Assembly: GCA_020064725.1 (NCBI GenBank)
Contig: JAGTWJ010000002.1
Coordinates: 4,278,001-4,342,000 of the forward strand
Direction: 5' to 3'
DNA length: 64,000 bases
Source: Drechslerella dactyloides
Lineage: Eukaryota > Ascomycota > Orbiliomycetes > Orbiliales > Orbiliaceae
Part shown: positions 10,988-22,225 of the stretch, piece after piece
Layout of the letters: the number at the start of each line of letters is the position of its first letter
Position numbering within the stretch: position 1 is the stretch's first letter
Notes under the pieces: model-generated
Seen by the model: only the letters and a program-made list of their open reading frames with translations
Databases searched by the model: none
What the model was told of the DNA's origin: nothing
Program-made: the position numbers and the translations under genes

Positions 10988-11745
10988 ATGTCGTCTCCGA
11001 GCCCGCTCGAGGGCGACAAGGTGCCGTCGCACATCCTCGCCCTCCTGGCGCGCTTGCACGCCGAGTCTCTCCAGCAAGAAGCGAGCATCGCAAGAGCCGA
11101 CTACGATGCCAATGTCATCCACGGCAACATGAAGGACAAGTTCATCGCTCTCGAGCCGGAGAAATGCCATTTCGTCTACCAGCTCGCTCGGGCTATCAAC
11201 GCAAAATACATCGTCGAGGCAGGCACTTCGTATGGCGTCAGCACGATATATCTTGCTTTGGCGGTTGCTGCCAATTGCCGGACGACTGGCGGTGTAGGGA
11301 AGGTGATCGGGACGGAGCACGAAGGTGCCAAGGCGGAGAAGGCGAGAGCTTATTGGGAGGAATGCGGGGACATTGTTAAGGATGTTGTGGAGCTGCGGGA
11401 GGGCGATTTGAGAGAGACCTTGAAGGAAGGATTGGGGACAGTGGATCTCCTACTCCTAGATAGTAAGTTCGCCGAATACAAATCAAGCTCGAAGCTCCTA
11501 AGCTTTGTGGATTTCACTCACTGAGGCACGCGGATATAGTATGGACACCCATGGCCCTTCCGACGCTCAAGCTGGTGCAGCCAAAGTTACGGCCTGGCGC
11601 TGTCGTGATTACGGATAACACGATCGGTAGCGCAGCCGGATACCAAGAATTACTGGAGTATATGCGGGCGCCGGGAAGCGGATTCACGAATCTGACGCTG
11701 CCGTACAACAAAGGTCTCGAGATGAGCGTCTATTCTCCCAACTGA
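10988..11745 (+). CDS. SAM-dependent O-methyltransferase (class I, COMT-like family 3)
   Basis: Predicted to move a methyl group from S-adenosylmethionine to a hydroxyl of an unknown small substrate. There are two exons: 10988-11462 and 11540-11745, joined in phase 1 (GAT A|TA TGG, giving LLLLDIWTPMALP), for 226 aa. The SAM site is visible at residues 76-90 (VEAGTSYGVSTIYLA), followed by an acidic strand-end IGTEHE (about 107-112) and LLLLD before the splice. The C-terminal half has RPGAVVITDNT, typical of this family, and ends near LPYNKGLEMSVYSPN. No signal peptide, so cytosolic. It is divergent from the aminopeptidase gene. No polyketide or peptide synthase lies nearby, so there is no support for a secondary-metabolite cluster. 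Confidence 0.85.
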
Positions 11746-12039
11746 TCGGTTTTCGTCGGGATATAATCTGTACCGTACCCATAAGGGCGCATAGTATTTG
11801 TTTATTATGGAGGGCATGGTAGATGTATTCTAAAGTGCTTAGTGTGGAACTGTATATGTAGCTTGCGTTTGAAACGTGTGGTGTGGAGGCATGTCTGAAG
11901 TCGAATGCAGCATCAACGTTTCTACAGCCATAATGTCAACCACCCAGCTGCTAGCAACTTGGATGGCACCACAACCATCATAACCACCAAGCGGCAACCT
12001 CATCCATCACCAGCTGCCCATCTCTACCACAGTCCTACA
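11746..12039. other. Intergenic, O-methyltransferase 3' end to next gene
   Basis: AT-rich 3' flank followed by the probable leader of the gene starting at 12040. The downstream frame is open back to a Met at 11905 (45 extra codons), so part of this could be coding. Confidence 0.45.
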
Positions 12040-14031
12040 ATGTCAAGAGCACCGCATTGCGAGAGCAAGGGCGATGCTTCCCATCAATTGCCTCCAGGCT
12101 CTCCACCCGCGTCCCTCGATCTAGCATCCCTTGGGCAGCAGGATCACCCCACCAGCCCCCATAGCGCAGCCTCTGTTCCACGGAAGTCCAAAGCCTCCAC
12201 ATTCTCCATCCTCTCCTTCGCTCCACCTCGGCGTCCCGCCCTCTCTCACGGCACATTCGATCCCAATCTTCCCCCCTATCGACATGTCTCGGCCGGCGCA
12301 TCAGCGGCGGTCGCCCCAGTTACGCAGGAAACCAACGTCGAGTCCGCCAGGGCACCGATCGCGCCCCAGCATCCATCGACCAGCCATAAAGAGAACCGGA
12401 AGGTTAGTGCCGAGTTGACGAAGCAGCTGGAAAACCTCCTTAAACCCGCATCCAGATCCACATCCGGGTCCTCATCGCGAGCGAACCCCGTGACGAGCAG
12501 CAGTTCCTCCTCGTGGGCCGTTACCAGCTCCTCCATTGCCATCAGACACAGCTCGCCGGTCCAGAGCGTCACCACTGAGACCTGGGAGCCACCACCAGAA
12601 GTTGAGCCCAGCCCAACCCCTTCACCTCCACCGGTTCTCGAACTCCAATCCGAGTACTTCTCGTTCCCGCCATTCGACTCTTACCTCGGGAAAGCTCGAC
12701 CAGGCCTCCGTACCAAACGCAGTGATAAGTCTTGGGTCCTGCTCCAGAAGCTGAAGGGGAAGCTCGTCGAGATGCATAACAATGGGCAACTGGAACGCTC
12801 GGGGAGATCCAGCAGCCGGACGTCACTATCTAGCGGAAAGTCACGGCCATCCCACTCGCCTGCTAAGCCACCAAAGAGCCGCTCGGATACGACTCATTCG
12901 GCTAGGAGGCGAGCATCAGAGGGTGAGGCGACGGGTCAGAGACCAGAACTTGGCCTCCGCGGCACCGGCAAGGCTGCAACAGTTGCCGAGCGAAGCACAC
13001 GATTGTCAGGCTTGGGCCAAAACATGGTTTCACAGGAACCTGATGGCAACGCCACCGCTTCTCCTGAGGTGGCCTCCACCACGCAGACTGAAGACCCTCA
13101 AATAAACCCATCGCCAAGCAAACATATTACAATAGTTGAATCAGATCCTCCCGCAGATATCCACAACGGCTCAAAATCACCCGGCAAAGCAAAGGAAAGC
13201 TCCAACATCGTCGAGTTCACACAGAACATTGCTTCCTCCATTTTCCAGAGCCTAGTCACGATAGCCACAGGCGACGCGAGCGAACAGTCTGTCGCACCCA
13301 GCTCGACCTCGCGCGAGGGCTCATTTCGAGGCAAAGGATCAACTACCTCGCCATATCGATCGAAAGAACCACGGAGTGGTAAGGGAAAAGAACAGCGAGA
13401 TGAAAGCTCCGCAGACTCCAGCGAGGACGAGTTGACATTCATGGAATATGTGAAACGCTTTTCAGACGGCTCACCGCCGCCTATGAGGCAAATATCCCGC
13501 CTTGTCTCCCCCGTCGGCGCGCCGCCCCCTTCTATGGGAACAACGCCGGAGACCACTGACAAAGACAAGGAAGCCATGCCTCGAACCGTCACATTCAAGG
13601 ATCACCCCGTCGAATCTACGCATACACCGGCAGAAGCATCCGACTCTGAAGCTCCTGATTCGCCAAACAAACATGAATACGAAGCATCCAGTTCCAGAAA
13701 GACAACGACAGACGAGGATGGGCTGGAGCAGTTTCCATACCGCGCGGAAGATTACACCATCATCACGGAATACTTTTACAACACCCAAGGCCGCCTGCTG
13801 AGAGAGAAATGGCCGTTCCTCTACGACAACGAAGTCAAGTATCTGATTGACAGCAAGTGGCTTGAGATGGAATGGGAGGATCTCGAAGAGTGGGCACAAG
13901 AGAGTGCGAACCATATTGACGAGGAGGGATACGTTGAGCCGGATCTCTTCGAGGACATTACGCTCGTGGACCCGCGCTCGCTGGGGCAGGAGAAAAAGGA
14001 AGACGATATGAGAAGGGCGACTGCTGGGTGA
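12040..14031 (+). CDS. Hypothetical disordered protein with conserved-looking C-terminal segment
   Basis: An intronless frame of 663 aa from the Met at 12040, or 708 aa from 11905. I prefer 12040 because an A sits at -3 there. Residues 1-550 are rich in Ser, Pro and Thr, with basic patches and short acidic runs, and look disordered. The last 100 or so residues differ in character: YRAEDYTIITEYFYNTQGRLL, EKWPFLYDNEVKYLIDSKWLEMEWEDLEEW, rich in Trp, Tyr and Glu, and likely folded. No signal peptide or membrane helix. Long minus-strand ORFs overlapping it (13471-14172) are shadows. I do not recognise the family; a cytoplasmic or nuclear scaffold role would be a guess. Confidence 0.72.
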   Translation: MSRAPHCESKGDASHQLPPGSPPASLDLASLGQQDHPTSPHSAASVPRKSKASTFSILSFAPPRRPALSHGTFDPNLPPYRHVSAGASAAVAPVTQETNVESARAPIAPQHPSTSHKENRKVSAELTKQLENLLKPASRSTSGSSSRANPVTSSSSSSWAVTSSSIAIRHSSPVQSVTTETWEPPPEVEPSPTPSPPPVLELQSEYFSFPPFDSYLGKARPGLRTKRSDKSWVLLQKLKGKLVEMHNNGQLERSGRSSSRTSLSSGKSRPSHSPAKPPKSRSDTTHSARRRASEGEATGQRPELGLRGTGKAATVAERSTRLSGLGQNMVSQEPDGNATASPEVASTTQTEDPQINPSPSKHITIVESDPPADIHNGSKSPGKAKESSNIVEFTQNIASSIFQSLVTIATGDASEQSVAPSSTSREGSFRGKGSTTSPYRSKEPRSGKGKEQRDESSADSSEDELTFMEYVKRFSDGSPPPMRQISRLVSPVGAPPPSMGTTPETTDKDKEAMPRTVTFKDHPVESTHTPAEASDSEAPDSPNKHEYEASSSRKTTTDEDGLEQFPYRAEDYTIITEYFYNTQGRLLREKWPFLYDNEVKYLIDSKWLEMEWEDLEEWAQESANHIDEEGYVEPDLFEDITLVDPRSLGQEKKEDDMRRATAG

Positions 14032-14354
14032 CTGGATTATTAACCGGCATTCGTCACGCCCCTGAACTAATATTTTACCAGCTGAAGTTTGTATCCATAT
14101 GCAATTTTGCTCCCTGTTGGCCTCATGATGCAGTATTGTAGCCATAGCTACCTTGTAGATACCTGAATGCACATACTGTTTGTGGAAAATAACCCACTGA
14201 TTAACTCTAAAGTTACGAGCGTACAGTTCATTCTCAAGCCGTGAAATACAGAAGTTCCCTGCGCCTTCCTAAGCCTTACTCCTTTCCCTATTCGCCAATT
14301 TATGCTCCCTTTCAATCGTGACATAGTTTACATGAACATCATTCCAACTCTCTC
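14032..14354. other. Convergent gap
   Basis: AT-rich 3' flanks of the disordered-protein gene (+) and the F-box gene (-). No gene seen. Confidence 0.5.
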
Positions 14355-16248
14355 CTAGCTCCCCCGAGAAAGATCAACGCCGTAGAAGAAACCGATCTCA
14401 TTACCCTCGATTCTGGTTGCAACGACCCGATAAGCCCCAGCCCAATCCTGCTGCAGGCGACCGTGTTCCGCTATCACGATGCTGTCCAGCGCCGCGACTT
14501 TTCTGAGCAGACTTGTGGCGACCGCCTCCCATGATCTGCGGAGGTCTCTGTTGTTTTTGAGCGAGTTGACAGGCCGCTCCGTCAGCCGGTTTATCGATAG
14601 AAGCTGCAGGTTTTGGAAGGGAAATGTATTTCTCGCGGCGTGTCCAAGACAACCCTGTAGATATCCGACCAATGTTAGCATCAAGAACGTAAGGGAAGGG
14701 GAGCCCAGTTGATAACAATGCAATGTTGATCCACTCACCAAAACTTCTTCCGACGACATAACCGCGATGACCCGCGCCTCTCGCAGCGTATCCGGCTGCG
14801 CTAGCGCCCGCAGTCCCACCGTGAACAAATCCATCGACGGACTCGTCACCGCCCACGTCAACTGCAGCATCGCGGGGGATCGCAACGTCCCGAAATCCAT
14901 CTCCTCGCCCGGACGTATCCGCGGCAGCGCGCGCAGGTACATCAGCCGATCGCAATGGCCGGCGAACACCTGCAGGATATCTCGCATAGCGTAGACGCCG
15001 GCCTGGTCTTTAACCGCCAGACTGAGTGAGTGTAGCTGCGCGCCCTGCGGCGGCGTTGCGGTAGGCGGCGCTCCAGCTGGATGCGTGTATGGTGCCTCCG
15101 GGGTAGTGACGGCGTCGATTGCGCGGCGGAGGTCGTATATTGTGCGGGAGTCGTAGGCGTAGATGGATGTGACGAGGGTGGAGATGTCGAGGGTGATGTT
15201 TTGGAGGCGGGGTTTCGTGGCGAGGAGGTAGCGGAGCAGGGAGGAGACTTCGGTGGGGCCGATGGGTGCGTCGAAGTAGAGGGTTACGGAGCGGAGGCCG
15301 GTCATCTTGTTGAGGATGTCGTAGAGGGAGATGTATTCTGCCTCGAGAGAGACGGGGACGACGTTTTCGGGTACGTGGATGATGAGTTCCCTGGGTCGCA
15401 GATGACGGAATATCATACAATCAAGTTCTTAGCTTTCATCGATTGACCGGGAAAAATCACGACACATTCGTTCACATATGTGAAAGGGGCAAGTTTACGT
15501 TTATATGCTTGGGTAGATAAGTACGTAAAAGAACACACCACACTCACCGGACAAAGTGACCAACGTAACTGTAGTTCAGGTTCATGTCCAGATTCCGCAC
15601 GGGATATCGCAACAGCGCATATTTATACAATATCGGGATCGTGTTTGCCATGATCAGAGCGCACGTACTCCCAAACCGCAGCCTGTCCAGATCGCTCAGC
15701 TGCGGCGCATCGATTATCGCCGCGAGAACCTCATTCGGCAGGTCGAACAGCGTAGCGTGCGGATGCCCCGTCTGTCGTGACAGCTGGCTGTGCGTCGCGT
15801 TACGCACCCTGGGATCATGGCTGTAGAGGTACTTGATGATGGCGCACTGCCACCACCTGCGCATGCCGAGCGCTGTGAGCAATCTCACGGTGAACGGCGG
15901 TGCCACCGGGTCGATGTGTATTGTGGCATCTAACAGGCGGGATACTCGGGTTATCTGTCGTAGGTCTGGCCGTGCTGGCGGCGGCGGGGTCAACTCCATT
16001 GCGGAGAAGAACAGGCGGAGGGCTTCCATTCTCTTCTCGGCCAAGTTCGCGGCGGTTGCGAATGCCTGTATCGGTAGGGATAATATCGTAGAGACTGGTG
16101 CACTCGATGAGGGAGGGTTCGAGGCGGGGCTACCCGCACCCGGGATGAGAGCCTGGAGGAGCCCATGTTGGGCGGGTGGAGGATGAGGGACGCTCTGCAT
16201 ATTGGTTTCGGAGTCGTGAGCTTGCTGGGTCCCCGAGCAGCTCGCCAT
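14355..16248 (-). CDS. F-box protein with long substrate-binding-type C-terminus
   Basis: F-box proteins link substrates to SCF ubiquitin ligases. There are three exons in minus order: 16248-15548, 15390-14739 and 14654-14355, for 550 aa. The F-box-like segment lies at about residues 165-210 (FDLPNEVLAAIIDAPQLSDL, then LRFGSTCALIMANTIP). The rest has LRR-like strands (LRSVTLYFDAP, LQNITLDIS) but no regular repeat. Intron 1 (15391-15547) starts GTGAGTGTGG; a nearer acceptor gives an in-frame stop, so the acceptor at 15391-15392 was chosen. Intron 2 (14655-14738, 84 bp) is a multiple of three without stops, so retention would add 28 residues. The N-terminal 130 residues are Pro/Ser-rich. It pairs head to head with another F-box gene. 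Confidence 0.75.
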
Positions 16249-16869
16249 GTTGAAGTTGAAGGTGGTCGTGATCGAGCCGGGAACACGTCGACACGGCTGA
16301 CCGTCGAGGAGAGGACCGAATTATTATTCGTTTCGCAGGGTATCCCGGCGGCGGAATTGTTGGATTTTGTGCGTTGCGACCGATCCCTGTCGGCGTGGTG
16401 GCACAGGCGTCTAGCAGCAAAGTTGACGTTGACTTCGGATTCAAAACCATCCGCGGCGACAGCTGTCGCGATATTTACATTTTATCCTGGAGCCTCAGCT
16501 GACGGACCGAGTCCACGGCATCCGTCGCTGACGACATTCGCAAAACCAGGTTCGCCCGGATCGACGGCTAGCCTCCATGCGTCACGGCGGCATTGCTTAC
16601 GTAGCTTACCCGACCCCACATCTCAAGTCAGGCTGACGTCCAGCCTAACGTTAGCCCTGGCGTTCGGCAATCGAATCTGGGCGGCGTGGTCCAGCAGATG
16701 CGGAGCCACAGGAGCTAGCCTCCCGATTTGTCGAACACACCGATCCCTGCGACACCCCCGTGTCCGCGAAATATACCCTCAGCCCCTGCACGCTTCTGCC
16801 GACGCCCTGGACGACCGAAACATATATCCGGCTGCGCGTGCCTCTTTCGCTGAGCGCGCGTAAAAACAC
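16249..16869. promoter_or_regulatory. Bidirectional promoter region between two F-box genes
   Basis: A 0.6-kb gap between two divergent F-box gene starts. It should hold both promoters. Nothing in it looks coding once the flanking starts are accepted. No motif can be assigned by eye. Confidence 0.4.
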
Positions 16870-18405
16870 ATGGCGTGCGCGACCCTCCCGCTCCCGCTGG
16901 AACTTGTGTTCGAGGTCCTCCGGTGCTGTCGCCGGGAGGACATCCGAAGCTTCGCGCGCACGTCTCGGACGTGCTACCATGCGTCCTTCCGTTTCCTCTA
17001 CGAGCGCATCGATCTCATCCATGCGATAAAGTCCGGCGCGCTGGAGAGGCACGAAAAGGACGACATCTACGGTATTGTGCGGTGGGTACCTTGCATGCTC
17101 TTCTCCACTCTAGCTAGGGCGCGACACGCGACTGACCGGTCTCCATCACGGCACCTCGATCTGCAGCGCCGTGGACCTCCACGTTACCCCGTCCTCGATG
17201 GACTTCTGGTTGGACACAATTCTTTCACACACCACCGTCGAGACACACCTCGTCAAATTCAAAAACCTGGAAGAGCTGCACATAATCTCTGAGGAGGACC
17301 GCTACAGGATCGATGGCCCCACCGCCAAGATCCTACGCTTCGTATTCGGCTACCCGCTTGTACGGCGCATTTCCACTCTCTTCCTGGAGGTGCGCACTAT
17401 GAAAACCAACTGGAAGTCGCTCAGACGGGTCCTATGCGACCTGGCAGCCGAGCTAGAACCCGCGGTCCAGCCGACGCTCCCAAAATGTCAACTGAAGACG
17501 ATAAAAGCGTGGATCACATCCTCGCATCCCAAGGCGCTGCTGGCGTACTTTCCGCCCTTGCTCTGGCCGCACATGGCGACCGTCCGCACGATCGAGCTGC
17601 GCACGCTGTGGAACCTCGACCACATCGGGCAGCACGGGACCTGGATGTTTGACCATTCGCATGAATATATATCGGGATTTCAGTCTGCTGCCGTCACAAG
17701 CGTGGTGCTCGAGGATAAATACGGCCTGGCGGACCGCATCTACGGCAAGATCGCAAAGGTGTGGCCTGGCCTGGAGGAACTGGAAGTGAACACAGGTGTC
17801 GACCAGAAACTCGTACGCATTATATATTTTCCGATGCTTTAACTCTCTCTCTCCCTCTCTAGCCATCGCGTAAACCTTTTCGTTCTGTGGTTACAATCCA
17901 ATATACATAACTGACGTTCCTGGTGGATTTCTAGGCCGACTATGATGCCCTAGCAACTCTCACTTCCCTCAAACGACTATCCATCCCGTACCCCTGCTAC
18001 TCCTGGGACCTCGTCCACCGCAACGACATGACCCAAGAATCAGCATACGTCGCAGAGGCCCTCGGCGCACGGTTCGTCTCCCTCCAGGACGTCGACGTCA
18101 GATACATCTTCGACGACGGCTCGATGTCTCGAATAGCGTTTTTCAACCGGCCGCCACCGCTGCTAGACAGCGAAGGGTCGGCGACGTGCAAGCCGTTTCA
18201 ATTCCGAGGACACCGGAGCGTAGAGACCACGCATCTCGATATCCTGGATATGAGGGCGCTGGTAATGTATAAGGGTCTCGCGGACGCGGTCAGGGACAGG
18301 GTGGAGAAGTATGTTGCTGTGGATGATTTTTTGGCGCTTGACGTTGTGGTGCCCAAGGTCCTCGGGCTGTTGCCTGAGCCTGCGCCGCCGATGGAAGATA
18401 AGTAG
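16870..18405 (+). CDS. F-box protein, N-terminal F-box
   Basis: There are three exons: 16870-17081, 17167-17812 and 17935-18405, joined in phases 2 and 0, for 442 aa. The F-box lies at residues 6-48 (LPLELVFEVLRCCRREDIRS, then FARTSRTCYHASFRFLYE), the classic fungal position, and should bind Skp1. The rest is a likely LRR-type or irregular substrate-binding region (LVKFKNLEELHIISEEDRY, LVRRISTLFLEV, VWPGLEELEVNT). Intron 1 (85 bp) has a CTGAC branch site and a CTGCAG acceptor; intron 2 (122 bp) has GTACGC and TTTCTAG ends. The gene is divergent from the F-box gene at 14355-16248 but its F-box is placed differently, so this is not a recent tandem copy. The target is unknown. Confidence 0.8.
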
Positions 18406-19403
18406 GATCACCTCCGGACGTGGGAGAGGATCGATTTCTCTAGTTCTACGGGCGTGACTATGAATTTGGACATTGCAATAACTGTAATTAGAAGCTGCGG
18501 CCCCCATATAAGACCGTCTAGGTATATATTAGTAATAGCTGATGCATAATACTAAAACTGAATATAAACTGAAATTTACCTCCTGGAACCGAATCTTTAT
18601 ATATGTTCAGCGCTGTAGGCTGCCCCTCCTTGTCTGTGCGGCGCAACCCCGCCAAGCCCCGCATATGCGTATACGATCGATTTCCAGCTCTGTGTCATGC
18701 AGAGCCTAATTAATCCACTAAAGTAGCTCGGATTCTAGCGGCCTCGCTTCTAATGGCCAGTTCAAATCCAAATAGCCATACCGCGAGTCACTGCATCTTC
18801 AATGGAGACATTACGATACACGTGTACTCGCAATCAATTCACCGTCATGTGTACTGTTATGTGCAGTAGTCAAAACCATCATTCATTATATAGCGCTCCA
18901 GATATGCACTTGTCTACATCGAGCGGTACTCAAAATGCAGTACAACGGCTCGTGCGCCTGATGAGATCGGCTCCCATCGAATAGCATCTACACCAGCGCT
19001 ATAACAGCTAGTTTGAGCGTCCAGGGCCGGAATCGCCACGTTACACCTACATTTGAGACAGTCCTAGTCTAGCTAAGGTTATCCGCTAAGGCTGATGCAT
19101 CAGGATCGGACCCCAGCCAGATGAGCTAGGAGCTTTCCAATCTATCGCTGGGTATATTGCTAACACCAGTGGAAGCATCCAACACCCGGACGTGTTGCCA
19201 AACCTATTTTCGAATGGTAAAGTTTAGAAAAGGATGTACTTTTTCAACGCTCTCAAAATGTCGCGGCGAGTCTAGCTCACTACGAGGCAATGCGCCATGG
19301 TTGAAACTTAAGTTTCTACTTCGACCTTTCAAGCGACTCGCGTGGAAGCTTGGGACACGTGGTTTGGGTAACACGAACCTCAGATGGTTGTCGGCATACA
19401 AAA
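18406..19403. other. Intergenic, AT-rich
   Basis: About 1 kb between the F-box gene and the secreted orphan gene. No gene seen. It contains the upstream region of the latter; the frame is open back to 19350, but the signal-peptide Met at 19404 is preferred. Confidence 0.5.
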
Positions 19404-20846
19404 ATGTTCGCGCCGACGACTCTGGCGAGAGTGTTCGCGCTGCTCGCTGTCTTGCCGTCGTGCTTCAATACCGCTGTCGCAGTGCGCAAGCCGCCAGATC
19501 ACACCGCCGAAGACAAACCTTGGTATTCGCCGGAAAGCCCCCGGCCAATTCCGCTGCCGGGCTGGTACTACACGCCAGACCTCACACTCACAAACGAGGA
19601 ATGGACCGACTTCACCACCAAGGCCCTCAGCACCAACATGCTCGAAAACCCGGTCTGGTACCTCTTCCACTGCGGGTACCTGCTGCGCGAGTTTTCGCGG
19701 CAGCAAGAACGCCTTGCGACGCTGCTCGCCCTAATGACGAAGAATCGGCAATGGGGCCGCTTCCGGACGGAGTATTTCAAAATCATAGCGCCGCTCACAA
19801 CGGAATGGTACCCGCTGGACGCGGAGGAGGTGCAGGACGGCGAAGCCCAGGTGCCCTGTACGGTGTTCGGAGTCGAGGTGGCGAACGCGTATAAGGAGAA
19901 CACGCGGTACCATCCAAGCGTCGACGTGCCACCGGGCATCATGGACTGCGGAGGACCACTGGATACATCGGCGGAGCGGGATAATCCGCGAGCGCAGAGT
20001 GATGGAAACGCGTTCCCGAGGGACTATATCTCCGTGCATAAGATCATACGGGGCCTGTTCAGCGCCCAAGGACAGGAAGACGAGGAGGGTAGGTGGCAGG
20101 TGTTCGCGTCGCAGACCGGGTTTTTGAAGGCCTGGCTGATAACGCACCAGACGATCGAGCGAATGGCGCCGTTCGTAGAAGGCGTATTCGAGTACATTGA
20201 GGCTATTCCGCCGGACCTCTCGCGCCTGCCGGACGAAATGCCCTTGGTCGACGAGCGGCCGAGACAGACACGACTGTTTCCGCGCGAGAAGATCGGTTAT
20301 CAGGCGTACTATGACGATAAGTTTGGCGGGTCATTCATGGCAACAGAGGACCTTGTCGCAGACCCGGAGTGGCTGGACGAGGCGGTCACGGCTTACATTG
20401 GGCGAGAAGCCGGGGCGCCGGATGTGTTTGTCCTCTATGGGGTCATCGTGAATACGGTCTTTCGGGGAATTCTACCATTGATGATGGACATGTTTGCGGA
20501 CATCGCGGTCAAGGCGAACGACGTAGCGAGGTCACACGTGCAGCTTCTTTCAGGCATCGATGCTTCGGGCCTGAAGAAGAACCCGCTGCTGACGTGGGCG
20601 ATCCCGGAATCTGAGGAATTCGAGGTGTCGGAGGATATCTTGCGCTTGTGGCCGGAGTGGACGGAGGATGTGTATGTAGTCGATCCGTGGCCGGTGCCGG
20701 AGAGCGAACTGCAGGATGCGGTGAACCGGATGGCGGTCGAGAAGCTGCTGGAACAGGAGCTGCATGCAGAAAGTCCGTGGCCGTGGAGGGGCAGCATTCA
20801 TAAATCGACGGAGGACATCAGCGGTTCAAAGGTGTTTCTGCCATAG
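19404..20846 (+). CDS. Secreted hypothetical protein, 480 aa
   Basis: A single intronless frame. The start at 19404 gives a good signal peptide (MFAPTTLARVFALLAVLPSC, then cleavage near TAVAV around residue 25). The mature part is acidic, rich in Trp, Pro, Glu and Asp, and has few cysteines (WYLFHCGYLL, VPCTVFG, GIMDCGG). Several stretches look like ordered helices (FLKAWLITHQTIERMAPFVE, FRGILPLMMDMFADIAVKA). No catalytic motif, GPI signal or transmembrane helix is obvious. I do not recognise the family. Strong uniform codon use and freedom from stops over 1.4 kb, next to shadow ORFs of half the length, make it a real gene. Confidence 0.75.
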   Translation: MFAPTTLARVFALLAVLPSCFNTAVAVRKPPDHTAEDKPWYSPESPRPIPLPGWYYTPDLTLTNEEWTDFTTKALSTNMLENPVWYLFHCGYLLREFSRQQERLATLLALMTKNRQWGRFRTEYFKIIAPLTTEWYPLDAEEVQDGEAQVPCTVFGVEVANAYKENTRYHPSVDVPPGIMDCGGPLDTSAERDNPRAQSDGNAFPRDYISVHKIIRGLFSAQGQEDEEGRWQVFASQTGFLKAWLITHQTIERMAPFVEGVFEYIEAIPPDLSRLPDEMPLVDERPRQTRLFPREKIGYQAYYDDKFGGSFMATEDLVADPEWLDEAVTAYIGREAGAPDVFVLYGVIVNTVFRGILPLMMDMFADIAVKANDVARSHVQLLSGIDASGLKKNPLLTWAIPESEEFEVSEDILRLWPEWTEDVYVVDPWPVPESELQDAVNRMAVEKLLEQELHAESPWPWRGSIHKSTEDISGSKVFLP

Positions 20847-22225
20847 GGCGGGTTTGTGTAGTTTTAGATAAGGATGTTGAAACAGGAGCACGGCAGTACG
20901 GTTTGTGAGACAGGTTGAAGCTGCAGCTGCATGTTCATGCGTAGAGGCCATGCATTGCGCATCCTCGCGTCGACTGCTGTGTACCAAGGTACAGGGCGTG
21001 AAAGTCCCCGGTAACGAAGAGCTGGGTTGCCGAACTGCAGCTATCCCGAAAGCGAGATGCCTGTCGGCTGTGGCTGCTTGCTGGCGAGGTCAACCTCGAT
21101 TGATATTGTTGCATATTGAAAGCTTCGAAAGATATCGCCAATGATGATGACTTCCCTGCCGATTTAAGGATACCGACCCACGGTGCTCCTCAATTTTGAC
21201 CAAGGTTTCTGTCGACATCGGGTGGAGTCAAGAGTCGCCTTGGCCTGCATCACGGTCACGCCTTTCTCCTCAGCTAGTCTCGCCAAGTCTGTTCTGGGCT
21301 CACGGTCCGGACGAGCGCGACAGAACGGACAAGCGGTCACCAGAATCCGGAGGAGGATGAGCGGAAAGAAGACAGGCTCTAGATTAGATCTCCTATTCAG
21401 ACGTCGAAGCCGGTCCGTAGGCGTTGTCTGTCTCATCCATACGACAGAGGCGGCCCCGTATTCGTCGTCTCTGGCTAGCTGTCCGCACTGGGCCTAGCTG
21501 CGTCCTGTGCACTGTCTATCAAGCGATTGGATTGGCTTGCGGGCGCGGCGGCTGGCCGTTCTGGATAGCAGCTCTCCTTCCAGCTGACAAACTGGGTCGG
21601 GGCCTGGAAGCGTGCCTGAGCGAATCCTGGAAAGTTCACGGAGAGCGTCAACGGTGGTTCCGCAGGCAAATCCAAGCAAGTTTCCAAACACGATCGTAGC
21701 CATCGGGACTGACCTGGCGAGCAGCAAAAGGGGCGACAAGGAAGCAGCCAAAGAAGCGGGAGCCGGAGATTGAGACTGAGATTGAGACTGAGATTGGAGG
21801 CGTGGGCCATCCGGGCTATCGATCGAGGAGGTTTGGAAGCCAGCAGCCAGGGCGCATGCAGCTGCAGCACATCAAATAACAGGCAGACAGCCTCCTGCGA
21901 GCTGAACCCCCTTCCACCGCTCTCCATCTGCTCCTCAACGGACGACGTCCTTCCATCCACCCGCCCGCCTTCGAGTTCGAGGCTTCATCCTCACTCCCAT
22001 CGACCGTCCCTGTCGCCGTCCGACTCCTGCTCGCTCGCTCGCTCTCGCGACCAGCCAGCCTCGAATCGAGTCCGACCGAATGCCTTGCCGGCTGCCGACC
22101 CTTGACCTTGACCCTCGCTAGGCAAAACGGCAGCTGCACCCCGCATCAGAACACCAGCCGAGCCACGGTCCAGCCTGCCCACTGGGGCTTTCCTTCGTAG
22201 CACCGTCGCGCGAACAGAGCGGGCC
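20847..22225. other. Intergenic with 12-bp tandem repeat
   Basis: About 1.4 kb without a convincing gene; open frames occur on both strands without family features. It includes a short tandem repeat at 21766-21796 and a CT-rich segment (21960-22110) that is probably the leader of the next gene. Confidence 0.5.
21766..21796. repeat. Tandem 12-bp repeat (GAGATTGAGACT)
   Basis: About two and a half copies of a 12-bp unit built on GAGACT/GAGATT, upstream of the small membrane protein gene at 22226. Noncoding in the accepted annotation. Confidence 0.85.

Noticed and set aside
13471..14172. 233-codon minus-strand ORF
   Set aside because: Lies antisense to the disordered-protein gene, has patchy composition and no motif; explained as a shadow of the plus-strand frame.
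15391..15432. Nearer acceptor at 15433 for the first F-box gene
   Set aside because: It gives an immediate in-frame TAA; the CCCAG acceptor at 15391-15392 keeps the frame.
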